DNA from: Bugula neritina
Lineage: Eukaryota; Bryozoa; Gymnolaemata; Cheilostomatida; Bugulidae
NCBI GenBank assembly: GCA_964035545.1
Contig: OZ037765.1
Span: 33,541,004 to 33,605,003 of the forward strand
Length of the DNA stretch: 64,000 bases
Direction: 5' to 3'
The notes beneath the pieces are model-generated. The model made no database searches. It had not been told where the DNA came from and saw nothing but the letters and a program-made list of their open reading frames with translations. Numbering within the stretch: the first letter of the stretch is position 1; each line of letters opens with the position of its first letter. Shown piece by piece: positions 56,601 through 64,000 of this stretch. The position numbers and the translations under genes were made by a program.

Positions 56601-57928
56601 TTAATATTTATATTAGTAATTTCATTTACTTCAAAAGGTTTGTTTATTAAATTATTCTAAACCCTAATAACAGTAATCTTAATATTAGTGATAATCAATT
56701 ATGCCCATCACTGCCCCCAAAGTCCTATCAGTATGACCATTACAGTGTAAACCGAGAGGTGAATGTGAAAAGGCACTGCAAAATAGAACATGGGATGGAG
56801 CATGGGATAAAGGTAGATATGAGATATCCATATCAAGATAAAAATATTGATATTGAATTTGATAATCATAATTATTAATTATTATATAAATAAATATCAA
56901 TATGAATATGATAATATTAATAAGTATGATGATCAAAAATAACTATTAACAAAGAGTTCTCAAATTACTATTAATGAAATCAAAGATCTTATTTACAAAG
57001 ATATAATCATATTTGTTATTGAATTCAAGTCAATTATACTAATAGCAATAGTAATATATATAGAAAAAAAGAAACATTTTAATTAATTTCTTGAACCGTT
57101 GACTTTGACTTTGAGTAGGAGCAAAATAGAAATTAATTTGAACTTGAAGACAAAGAGCCAAAAAAATACTAAATCGATATTTAAAATAATTTTAAAAATT
57201 ACTTATTTTTAATCTTAGTCACTTACAGTCAGTTTTAGTTTAATTTTTACGACTTTGTCTTTAATTTCAAGTTCATTTTGACAATAAAATTTAAAACTTA
57301 AAGTAAAAATATCAATATGAATATGTATAATTCAAAATTTCAAATTGGTGCAACTGCAAGTAATACTAATAGTAATACTAATAGTAACAACTGAAGCTTT
57401 GTAATACTATTTAAGTATTTTAAATTATTGGTATGATAGTCACTATTACTATTACTATTATTATATTTTGACTCATAGCTGTTGCATGTTATGAATTACC
57501 TGCCAGTCCCGTTGAGTCTCACAGATATATTAAATTTAGGTATAATGGCCCGCCAGTCTATTACTAACACTTAGTCGTGATTACACTATGATCTTCAGCG
57601 CACGTTGTTTTCCTGCTCTCTACTCTCTACACTCTACAGTCTACTCCTACCTCTACTCCGAGGTAGGGTGCAATATAATTATTAGCTATAAAACAAGAGA
57701 GGGTAACTACCAATAACATAATAATTATAAACTGAAATGATAGCGATACTGATCGATGGGGACAATCTTAAGCAATAGCATACCAATACCATTACATTTA
57801 GTTTTACTGCATTCAACCTAATAATTGTAATTTAAATTATGAGCTGTATCTCTTAAAACAGTTACCATGCAGCAGCTTTTATGTAATTACGGTATAGGTA
57901 GATGTTACAAAATATAGACTATTATATA
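53700..57928. other. Intergenic DNA with diffuse simple repeats
   Basis: No recognised gene. It contains the exon-like duplicate pair at 54811-54900 and 55128-55231 (separate entry) and degenerate ATTACTATTAC / AATACTAATAGT tracts at about 56460-56600 and 57360-57470. Confidence 0.45.
54811..55231 (-). repeat. Duplicated exon-like segment of about 90-100 bp
   Basis: Two copies, 54900-54811 and 55231-55128 on the minus strand, encode similar peptides (LAWIFEMIKVSFEPGLEKRW and LAWIFETIKVSFEPGLEKRW). Both are preceded by an AAG acceptor-like site, and the second is followed by a good donor (TTG then GTAAGC). Several differences leave the reading frame intact up to a divergent end. No family was recognised. 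They may be exons of an unknown gene or parts of a repeat. Confidence 0.4.
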
Positions 57929-57932
57929 GTAC

Positions 57933-58284
57933 TGTAGTAATTTGTGCAATTACTGAGCGTGAGTTATTTACTTGCGTATAGTTAGCTGGTTATTCTGTTA
58001 TCAATTACTAAGGTAGCTGTCGAGTAATTATATTTATTATCCACAATAAAGCATAAACCAAACATCACATCAAATTATCCTATACAAGAGTCAACTACTA
58101 ACACATGTTACTACTACAAGCCTCTGCTTACAACAACGTGATATAATGTTAATAACCCGGGAAGTGTCACGTGAATCGGAAGCATATCTTCCGGAGCTGC
58201 TAATTGGTTGCTACATAAGAGTCTAAGTATTCCAAGAGTAGGGAGAGGGCGATTCCTGTATTTGTACTTGCACTACTCACTACA
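57933..58284 (-). repeat. 3' LTR (left copy)
   Basis: 352 bp, starting TGTAGTAATTTG and ending CACTACTCACTACA on the plus strand. It matches 62845-63196 except TCTGCTT versus TCCGCTT and CACGTG versus CATGTG. Confidence 0.95.
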
Positions 58285-58295
58285 CCGTCCCCCCC
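58285..58295 (-). promoter_or_regulatory. Polypurine tract next to the 3' LTR
   Basis: On the minus strand GGGGGGGACGG ends directly against the LTR start TGTAGTGAG. This is the position and composition expected of the second-strand primer of LTR retrotransposons, with one interrupting C. Confidence 0.65.
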
Positions 58296-58575
58296 AGCAG
58301 AAAGCCCTACTTTCTGATAACACAATAAAAAAACATAATGAAAAACCATACAATAATCCAAAAAGGAAAATATATATAAGTAAACCCACAAAGAGTAAGA
58401 AAAGAAATAGTTAAACATGACAACGTTTACATTAGAAGACAACAGGGTGATCGATCACACACATCTAGTCAGCTATTAAGAGAGAGGGTGCTTACCAGCA
58501 CGCGGGCCAATGTCGGAGCGCTCGTCACATTCCAAACGAGCTATAGCTCAACGAAGGTGCCTACCCCAGGCATTC

Positions 58576-59628
58576 TCATTGGTTAGACTCTGCTTCTTGT
58601 AGCGACCGTGCTCTGTGTCGAGCCTGTCGGGCCCGTAGCCGCCTCTTCAGTCGCCCTACTGAGTCCTTCAACTGGTATAGACCTGTCGTCGTATCCAGCA
58701 AGTCAGGGGCAAGTTGTGTGAACTCGGCTTGCAGTCTTAGAAGCCGCTCTTCTACGTTAGCCAGCTGGCTAGGCCTTGGTGGGGTTATAGGGGTCTCCGT
58801 TAGACGGGATATGGTTGTTTCTTCTACTTCTGGGGTGTTGCTAGGGTTGACGGGGGTAGGAGGTGGGCCCTGAACCATAGGGGACTTATGGCGGGCAGAT
58901 AGTAACAGTACGTGAAACCCTGACGTTAGTGCGGCCAGGGTAATAGCCTTCCTGATGACTGGCTTGATGGCATCCAGGTATAGGGGGAAACTGTCTTCAT
59001 CAACAGTGTGGTTCTCTCCGGCGAAGCAGCTTAGCTTATGTACTGTCACGGGATACGGGTAGACGTCGTGGAACCCGCAGGGACAGAAGTGGAGTAGGAA
59101 ATGGGCGTCTACATGTGAACGCAGGGAGCGGTGTGACGGGCACTCCTCAAAGCAGACCTGGCAGGTTCGGTGTGGTCCACTGGGTCCCCAGGCTTCTTCA
59201 ATTCTCCTCTCTGTCGTGGGTGACACCCAACGGTGTCGTCGGCGGAGTACTACGGGTATGCCATTCTCCATTACAGGCTCTTCTTCCATAGACAGAGAGG
59301 TTGGCTGGTCCCGTGACCGGGAGGTGGTCACTCGAGTGTGATCTGAAAGAGTAGCAGTGTTAAAGATTATACACTGAGACACCGTCGGCGTGTACAGCCT
59401 GACCGGTACTCTGTTCAGTTACACTCGTGAGATTCAGGCTAATGAATAGTTGATGGAGAACACACTCGCTATGACAGATTATTTAAAATCAAAGTCGACG
59501 TGTATTCCCACCACTGTTTATCATTATCGAATCACCAGCTAGCTAGTGTAGCTAAGCTGACTGATGCAGTCTAGTTATCGTACCAAAAACATAATTAACT
59601 CACCCTTCGATCCAGAATAGTAAGACAT
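58576..59628 (-). CDS. Third ORF of the LTR element: zinc-finger-like protein, probably spliced
   Basis: Main exon 59342-58576. It encodes paired Cys/His clusters (CQVCFEECPSHRSLRSHVDAH and CPCGFHDVYPYPVTVHKLSC, the first close to a C2H2 finger), a hydrophobic stretch ITLAALTSGFHVLLLSA, a Pro/Thr-rich linker and a basic C-terminal helix (RLKRRLRARQARHRARS). The open frame has no early ATG. A short upstream exon 59628-59604 starts with ATG 24 bp after the pol stop and ends at the donor GTGAGT. The acceptor CTACTCTTTCAG before 59342 restores the frame exactly, giving 263 residues and a 261-bp intron. Its place is that of env in other elements, but no envelope features (signal peptide, terminal membrane anchor) are seen. 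Function unknown; nucleic-acid binding is a guess. Confidence 0.72.
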
Positions 59629-59651
59629 TTTGGAATGAGAGTGGTAACTGA

Positions 59652-61910
59652 TTACTGTTTACTGGCACGTCTACTCTCGACTGCATCAACATAGGAAAAG
59701 ACCGGACAGCGTGGTTGTGAAACGTGACTAGGGCTTTTCACTTCCAGCGGATGAATCTCGTGTGAGATTCCGCCGAGGCAAAAGTTGAGATTCTCGTGGT
59801 GATCACAACTCCCACCGCTTTTTGCCTGTTTTCCCATGCGAGGCCTCTCTAGACTTTTGTTACTGCCGCTTATACCGCGGTCACGTACACAGTCTCTGAG
59901 ACACGCTGGAAGTTGCCTAGTGTGTGGTCCTGGTCCTATGTTGGTATCTCCTTGCGGAGCCCCTCCCACGGGGGGTTTTTGCACTTCCGGACCTGTTTCT
60001 GGTTCCGGAAGTGGTGATGATGGCAGGCTTGACGTTGGGGGCGGTGAGCGCACTTTCAAGGACGGAAGTGGCCTTTTTCGCCTCGCCAAGTCTTCCTGAC
60101 GTGTCATGGAGGTGTTTCCGGCCAGGTTGACAGTCTCTGCCTGCCGAGACCTTCTCGCACAATGCGTCTGCCGCCCCACTTCACCAGGGAGACGGCTATG
60201 CTTGTTGGTCTGGCAGACTTTGCACCGTCTCACTCTGCGTCGGATATCCCGTTCCATGTTAGGCCAGTACCACCGGAGTTGTAGCTTGGTGACCACCCCT
60301 TGGACTCCTCCGTGAGTCTCCTCGTGGGTGTCTTGTACCAACTTCCGGCGTATGGCAACTGGGCAGACAACCCTCTTCCTGGCTGGCTGTCTGCTGTTGG
60401 CGGCCAAGGTCATGGTTAGCAGACCATCTGGCCCGACCCGCAGAGAGCTCCAACGTTGACAGTACAGCCGTAACTCGGCGCATCCCTGTCGCCGTTGTGT
60501 ACTACTGGGTCGTCGCCCCTCCTGTTTCGCTCGGTACACGTCGGCTACCACCCCAGGAAGGCATTCCTGGAGCTTCGGCAGCTCCCTAACGTTACCAGCC
60601 CATACAGGTTTGGCGCGGAGGCTCTGGGCAGCCTCCGGGGGCGTGTCAGCCCTCTGTTGGAGTGGCTGAGCAGGGGCGGTCCTCGCCGCCCGTGGTACCT
60701 CACGGCAGCCTGCTCTATTTAGGCGGGCTCCGTGGTCTGTGTGGCTGAACGCCTCACTGTACCCATGTGGCAACCTAGCCATAGCCTGGCGCTTCCCGTT
60801 GCCTGTGCAGCCACGCGTCCCTGGAGGAGGGGAGGCGTGGGTTGGGACGGTCCTCCGCCCTCGAGACGGGCTCTGCTGAGGACCTTCCGTCGTAGCTCCC
60901 GACGACGGCCCAATGGCTTCCTCCTGTACAGGATGGAAGCGACCCAGCATGGATCTGGGTGGTAGGTCTACTGTCTCTGAGAAGGGGTTGACACACTGCA
61001 CTGAGATCTCTCCTTGCCCCGTGAGCCGGCTAAAACTACGGGCAAGTTGGACTCTCGAGTGCGTACTTTCGACAACTCCCAACTTAGAGGTTTGGCCACC
61101 GTCTACCTTGCAGCGGACGGTAGCCCGGGAGTGGCCTGGTATAGTACAGCTCCGTACTACCTGCACTGCTCCCGCTAGAGGACGACCAAACTTATCGACA
61201 CAAGCGAGCTCCTTGTCGCCCATGATTATCGCAGATTTACTGAAATCGATGCGACAACCGTGTCGTTGTAAGAATGGCATCCCGAGGATAGCATCCTCGT
61301 TGAGCTGCCCGACGATAAACGTCTCTTGGATGGCCTGGTTACGGACGTAACCAGTTAGCTCAATAATGCCGTAGAAGGGAATGCACGACCCGTCTGCCAG
61401 GGTGCCATGATCCCCCTCATACGGTGCCAACCCGTCCTTGACCTTAGCGCTGAGGGTGTCAAAGAACTGACGGCTAAGGAGGTTGGTGGTGCAGCCGGAG
61501 TCCAGGAGGAAGTTGGCAGGCTTGCCGGCTAACTTCCCTGGTAGGAAGTAGCTACTTCCGTGCGGCTGCAATTGAGTGTGCCGTGGTTGCACCTCCCTCG
61601 CTGTGGGTCGAGGGGTCCACGGTTGGCGGCGACTATTGACCAGCTGCCGAGGTTGGGGCGGTACGCCTTGCGGCGCTTGTACCGTTTCCCTCGCAGGCTC
61701 TGTGGTCAACCGTCTGCCGGCTCCGTGTTGGTGCCGGAGTGGCGTAGAGGACCCAGGCGGCGAGTGGCTTGAGCCTACTTGCCGCGGGGGTCGCCACTTC
61801 ACAGCATCTCCGCGCGGCGCCCAGCGGGGCGACAGACGCGCGGGCCTCCCTGGGTGATTCACAGACGGCCCGCAGGAGGTGGGAACATCTGCGGGCCGGG
61901 GTAGTTTAAC
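59652..61910 (-). CDS. Pol of the LTR element: protease and partial integrase, reached by -1 frameshift
   Basis: Open frame from about 62012 to 59652, in the -1 frame relative to gag, probably entered at the slip site 61904-61910. Aspartic protease signature LLDSGCTTNLLS with the later AILGMPFLQRHG motif (about 61480-61270). Then a segment like the start of Gypsy reverse transcriptase (YSEAFSHTDHGARLN), after which the palm and RNase H are gone. A linker resembling the pre-integrase region leads to the H2C2 zinc finger (HEETHGGVQGVV, WYWPNMERDI, CKVCQTNK; about 60330-60180). The DDE integrase core does not follow. The frame stays open over 780 codons despite the deletions. The intact Asp-Ser-Gly triad suggests the protease part could still be active. 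Confidence 0.85.
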   Translation of the reverse strand, partial: VKLPRPADVPTSCGPSVNHPGRPARLSPRWAPRGDAVKWRPPRQVGSSHSPPGSSTPLRHQHGAGRRLTTEPARETVQAPQGVPPQPRQLVNSRRQPWTPRPTAREVQPRHTQLQPHGSSYFLPGKLAGKPANFLLDSGCTTNLLSRQFFDTLSAKVKDGLAPYEGDHGTLADGSCIPFYGIIELTGYVRNQAIQETFIVGQLNEDAILGMPFLQRHGCRIDFSKSAIIMGDKELACVDKFGRPLAGAVQVVRSCTIPGHSRATVRCKVDGGQTSKLGVVESTHSRVQLARSFSRLTGQGEISVQCVNPFSETVDLPPRSMLGRFHPVQEEAIGPSSGATTEGPQQSPSRGRRTVPTHASPPPGTRGCTGNGKRQAMARLPHGYSEAFSHTDHGARLNRAGCREVPRAARTAPAQPLQQRADTPPEAAQSLRAKPVWAGNVRELPKLQECLPGVVADVYRAKQEGRRPSSTQRRQGCAELRLYCQRWSSLRVGPDGLLTMTLAANSRQPARKRVVCPVAIRRKLVQDTHEETHGGVQGVVTKLQLRWYWPNMERDIRRRVRRCKVCQTNKHSRLPGEVGRQTHCARRSRQAETVNLAGNTSMTRQEDLARRKRPLPSLKVRSPPPTSSLPSSPLPEPETGPEVQKPPVGGAPQGDTNIGPGPHTRQLPACLRDCVRDRGISGSNKSLERPRMGKQAKSGGSCDHHENLNFCLGGISHEIHPLEVKSPSHVSQPRCPVFSYVDAVESRRASKQ

Positions 61911-62809
61911 CCTGGTGGGAGTTGAGGGCAGTTTCTCTGGAAATGTCCTGGCCTTCCGCATTCCCAGCAGAAGTGGTGCCCCATGCCTGGTGATTGTACC
62001 TGCGGCCCGCAAGGCTCACGGGCAGTATCTACCTGGCTTGGGGAGGCTAATGTGGTGACCAGTTTATCTAGCATGTCAGTCATCTGTGAGATTTTTGACG
62101 CTAGCGACATCTGGTTCACACTAGCCACCGCGGAGGGTTCCGCATTTAATTCGGTGTGAGCAGTAGAGTGCTCCGTGGTCACCTGGCGGGAGGCCACGCG
62201 GTTGCGGTGCATATGAGTCGCCAAGAGATAGGCTTCTCCCACCGCAAGTGCATCTTCGACTGTGGTGACTCCCCTCGCTTGGAGTTGATGGTGGAGCCCC
62301 AAGTCGTTGATGGACTGCACGAAGGCATCATAGGTATACCTCTCACGGTGTACCGGAGGGAGATCGCGGAATGCGATCTGCGCTAATGGGTACACCGTGG
62401 CAGCGTGCTCTTCTAGTGACGTGTGAGGATCACGCCGCATCCTCTGTAGACGGGCCCGCGCATCTATGGGAGAGATGCCAAAACGGGCCCGCAGGGAAGC
62501 AAAGATTCCGTCTATGTCAGGTCCAGCTCCGTACGGCTTAGCTTTGCCCGTCAGCGCCATCCTGAGCTTTAGCAACGCCACCCTTGGCGGCCATTCTGCA
62601 ATCTCCATTACATCCTGGAATTCTTGGATGAACTGCTCCACTGCTTCTTCGCCAGTGAAGTTGGGCGCCTTCAGCCGATATCTATCTTCACCATGCTCTC
62701 TAAGAATTCTCACTTCTTCATCTAACACCACTGGTTCCACAGGTATATCAACATTATCTCTCTCACCTTCATTCAGTGGAATGGGTAGCTCCGTGCCGTC
62801 TTCTGCCAT
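61859..62809 (-). CDS. Gag polyprotein of the LTR element
   Basis: 316 codons from ATG at 62809. The open frame extends five codons upstream to the primer-binding site, without another ATG. A capsid-like region (FTGEEAVEQFIQEFQDVMEI, LKLRMALTGKAK, TSLEEHAATVYPLAQIAF) is followed by one CCHC zinc knuckle, CWECGRPGHFQRNC, spaced C-x2-C-x4-H-x4-C, near the C-terminus. This is typical of Ty3/Gypsy Gag, which coats the RNA genome in particles. No stop or frameshift interrupts it. Its last codons overlap pol in the -1 frame. Confidence 0.9.
   Translation of the reverse strand: MAEDGTELPIPLNEGERDNVDIPVEPVVLDEEVRILREHGEDRYRLKAPNFTGEEAVEQFIQEFQDVMEIAEWPPRVALLKLRMALTGKAKPYGAGPDIDGIFASLRARFGISPIDARARLQRMRRDPHTSLEEHAATVYPLAQIAFRDLPPVHRERYTYDAFVQSINDLGLHHQLQARGVTTVEDALAVGEAYLLATHMHRNRVASRQVTTEHSTAHTELNAEPSAVASVNQMSLASKISQMTDMLDKLVTTLASPSQVDTAREPCGPQVQSPGMGHHFCWECGRPGHFQRNCPQLPPGLNYPGPQMFPPPAGRL
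61866..61910 (-). promoter_or_regulatory. -1 programmed frameshift signal between gag and pol
   Basis: On the minus strand: slippery heptamer GTTAAAC (61910-61904), positioned so that the gag codons are TTA AAC; a 5-nt spacer; then a perfect 10-bp GC-rich inverted repeat CGGCCCGCAG / CTGCGGGCCG (61898-61889 and 61875-61866) around a 13-nt loop. The gag stop follows within a few codons. Slipping back one base enters exactly the pol frame. Confidence 0.85.
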
Positions 62810-62826
62810 GACTGCTATACGCAAGA

Positions 62827-62843
62827 TCCCACTGCTGCCACCA
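62827..62843 (-). promoter_or_regulatory. Primer-binding site, tRNA-Leu-like
   Basis: One base inside the 5' LTR the minus strand reads TGGTGGCAGCAGTGGGA, complementary to a tRNA 3' end TCCCACTGCTGCCA plus CCA. This differs by one base from the 3' end of animal tRNA-Leu(AAG) as I recall it. It would prime minus-strand synthesis. Confidence 0.78.
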
Positions 62844-62844
62844 C

Positions 62845-63196
62845 TGTAGTAATTTGTGCAATTACTGAGCGTGAGTTATTTACTTGCGTATAGTTAGCTG
62901 GTTATTCTGTTATCAATTACTAAGGTAGCTGTCGAGTAATTATATTTATTATCCACAATAAAGCATAAACCAAACATCACATCAAATTATCCTATACAAG
63001 AGTCAACTACTAACACATGTTACTACTACAAGCCTCCGCTTACAACAACGTGATATAATGTTAATAACCCGGGAAGTGTCATGTGAATCGGAAGCATATC
63101 TTCCGGAGCTGCTAATTGGTTGCTACATAAGAGTCTAAGTATTCCAAGAGTAGGGAGAGGGCGATTCCTGTATTTGTACTTGCACTACTCACTACA
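62845..63196 (-). repeat. 5' LTR (right copy)
   Basis: 352 bp, the same length as the left copy with two C/T differences. It should contain the element's promoter, driving minus-strand transcription. The GTAC duplication follows at 63197-63200. Confidence 0.95.
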
Positions 63197-63200
63197 GTAC

Positions 63201-64000
63201 TAACTGTGGTGTATGAGCATGTTAATTCAAATTGAAAATGTTGGAAATTACTTTTGCATGTATTGAGAAAACTGGTATTTGTATTTTAGATGAAGTGGGC
63301 TACTAGATGATCAGGTTTTGCCAAAGAAATACTAGAATGTCTACTCAGGACATCCTTTCTATAATGTCAGCTGCAGCGTTTATAGGATGTTTAGATTCTC
63401 TACTCCACTCTACTCTTTTTCTATATTCAAAAAGGATAATACTCTACAATTGTCACCTATATCTCAAGACTCTACCTGCCAAGATAGGACTTTTATCAAC
63501 GGATATAAAGCTATAAAAATTAAACTTAAAATAATCGATAGGACTAATCACCCTAGCAATGTGTCCTTTGGTTAGACTTTTGCAGCTTGATTTTTTATAG
63601 ATTCTGCTTCTTTACAAAGTCAGTCTTGCCATTATTCATTATTTGATGTTTGAGAAAAATAATTCGGAAACTAACCTATTATTTCCCCATGTTTTTAATA
63701 TACTTATAGGATGTATTTATATAAAAAGGCCTGACTTGCTCCTTCACAATAGTTAACAGCTGTTATACCTTCTGCATGTTCAGTTTATTTATAGAACTTG
63801 TTACTTCTATGCCTCATCATATGTATATAGAATAATTATGTTATGCTTTCAGATCCACACTGATCTTTATTTGTGATCTTTAGTAATGGCTATCTGGTGT
63901 TTAACTAAATATAAATCTGGTTGATTTGTTACATATGCCTAAATTCTTGAGTCAATTCTTGTTATGAAATGTTATATCTGCAGTATCAAAATATAGCAGA
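63201..64000. other. Right-edge intergenic DNA, no gene seen
   Basis: AT-rich sequence resuming after the retrotransposon. Short open frames at 63307-63575 have no recognised family or splice context. Confidence 0.45.

Larger units (their letters stand above)
57933..63196 (-). mobile_element. Ty3/Gypsy-type LTR retrotransposon, young but internally deleted
   Basis: A 5264-bp element in minus orientation. It is bounded by 352-bp LTRs (57933-58284 and 62845-63196) with TG...CA ends (inverted TGTAGT/ACTACA) and flanked by a 4-bp target duplication GTAC (57929-57932, 63197-63200). By eye the LTRs differ at two positions, both C/T, implying a recent insertion. Gene order is gag (CCHC knuckle), aspartic protease, a remnant of the reverse-transcriptase N-terminus, the integrase H2C2 zinc finger, then a third ORF. 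The reverse-transcriptase palm, RNase H and integrase catalytic core are absent, so the copy would depend on enzymes from relatives. Its GC content is far above the surrounding DNA. Confidence 0.94.

Noticed and set aside
59836-61857. Several plus-strand open frames across the LTR element
   Set aside because: They are antisense shadows of the GC-rich pol frame. Only the minus frames contain protease, integrase and Gag motifs.

Overview
The window looks like nuclear DNA of an early-branching invertebrate animal, most plausibly a sponge. It is AT-rich and full of microsatellites. Its genes are split into short exons with GT-AG introns, and several are metazoan-specific: PDPK1, a myocardin-related transcription factor, a caspase and a neuron-navigator relative. 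The phylum is an inference; no rRNA or other phylogenetic marker is present.

Layout. 20-4043 (-): first six exons of a PDPK1 kinase gene running off the left edge. 4044-12626: gene-poor DNA with one non-LTR reverse-transcriptase relic. 12627-20894 (+): a complete 11-exon MRTF/myocardin-family gene, 1029 codons with every splice phase consistent. 21705-22358 (-): a single-exon ATPSCKMT/FAM173-type mitochondrial lysine methyltransferase. 26301-43843 (-): the most notable locus. At least 16 exons join in phase to encode tandem leucine-rich repeats, a Roc GTPase, a COR domain, a Cys-rich knuckle, an acidic linker and a complete caspase domain (p20 and p10). The LRR part comes from eight interchangeable 138-bp exons whose framework is nearly invariant and whose variable codons sit at the exposed positions of the LRR beta-strands. 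46578-49940: a minisatellite into which a PIF/Harbinger-like MITE and a broken RTE-like retrotransposon appear to have inserted. 49957-51541 (-): a decayed neuron-navigator (NAV/UNC-53) relic with an in-frame stop and a frameshift. 51912-52196: a second MITE copy with a TAA target duplication. 57933-63196 (-): a young Ty3/Gypsy-type LTR retrotransposon with 352-bp LTRs differing at two bases, a GTAC target duplication, a tRNA-Leu-like primer site, gag and pol joined by a textbook -1 frameshift signal, large deletions in pol, and an extra spliced zinc-finger ORF in the env position.

How the genes relate. PDPK1 (growth signalling), MRTF (actin-controlled SRF coactivator) and ATPSCKMT (ATP synthase c-subunit methylation) look like unrelated housekeeping neighbours. 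The LRR-Roc-COR-caspase gene reads as a self-contained sensor, switch and protease receptor. It resembles NLR/apoptosome logic, but uses a Roc-COR switch in place of NACHT/NB-ARC and carries the caspase in the same chain. Its N-terminal exon was not identified.
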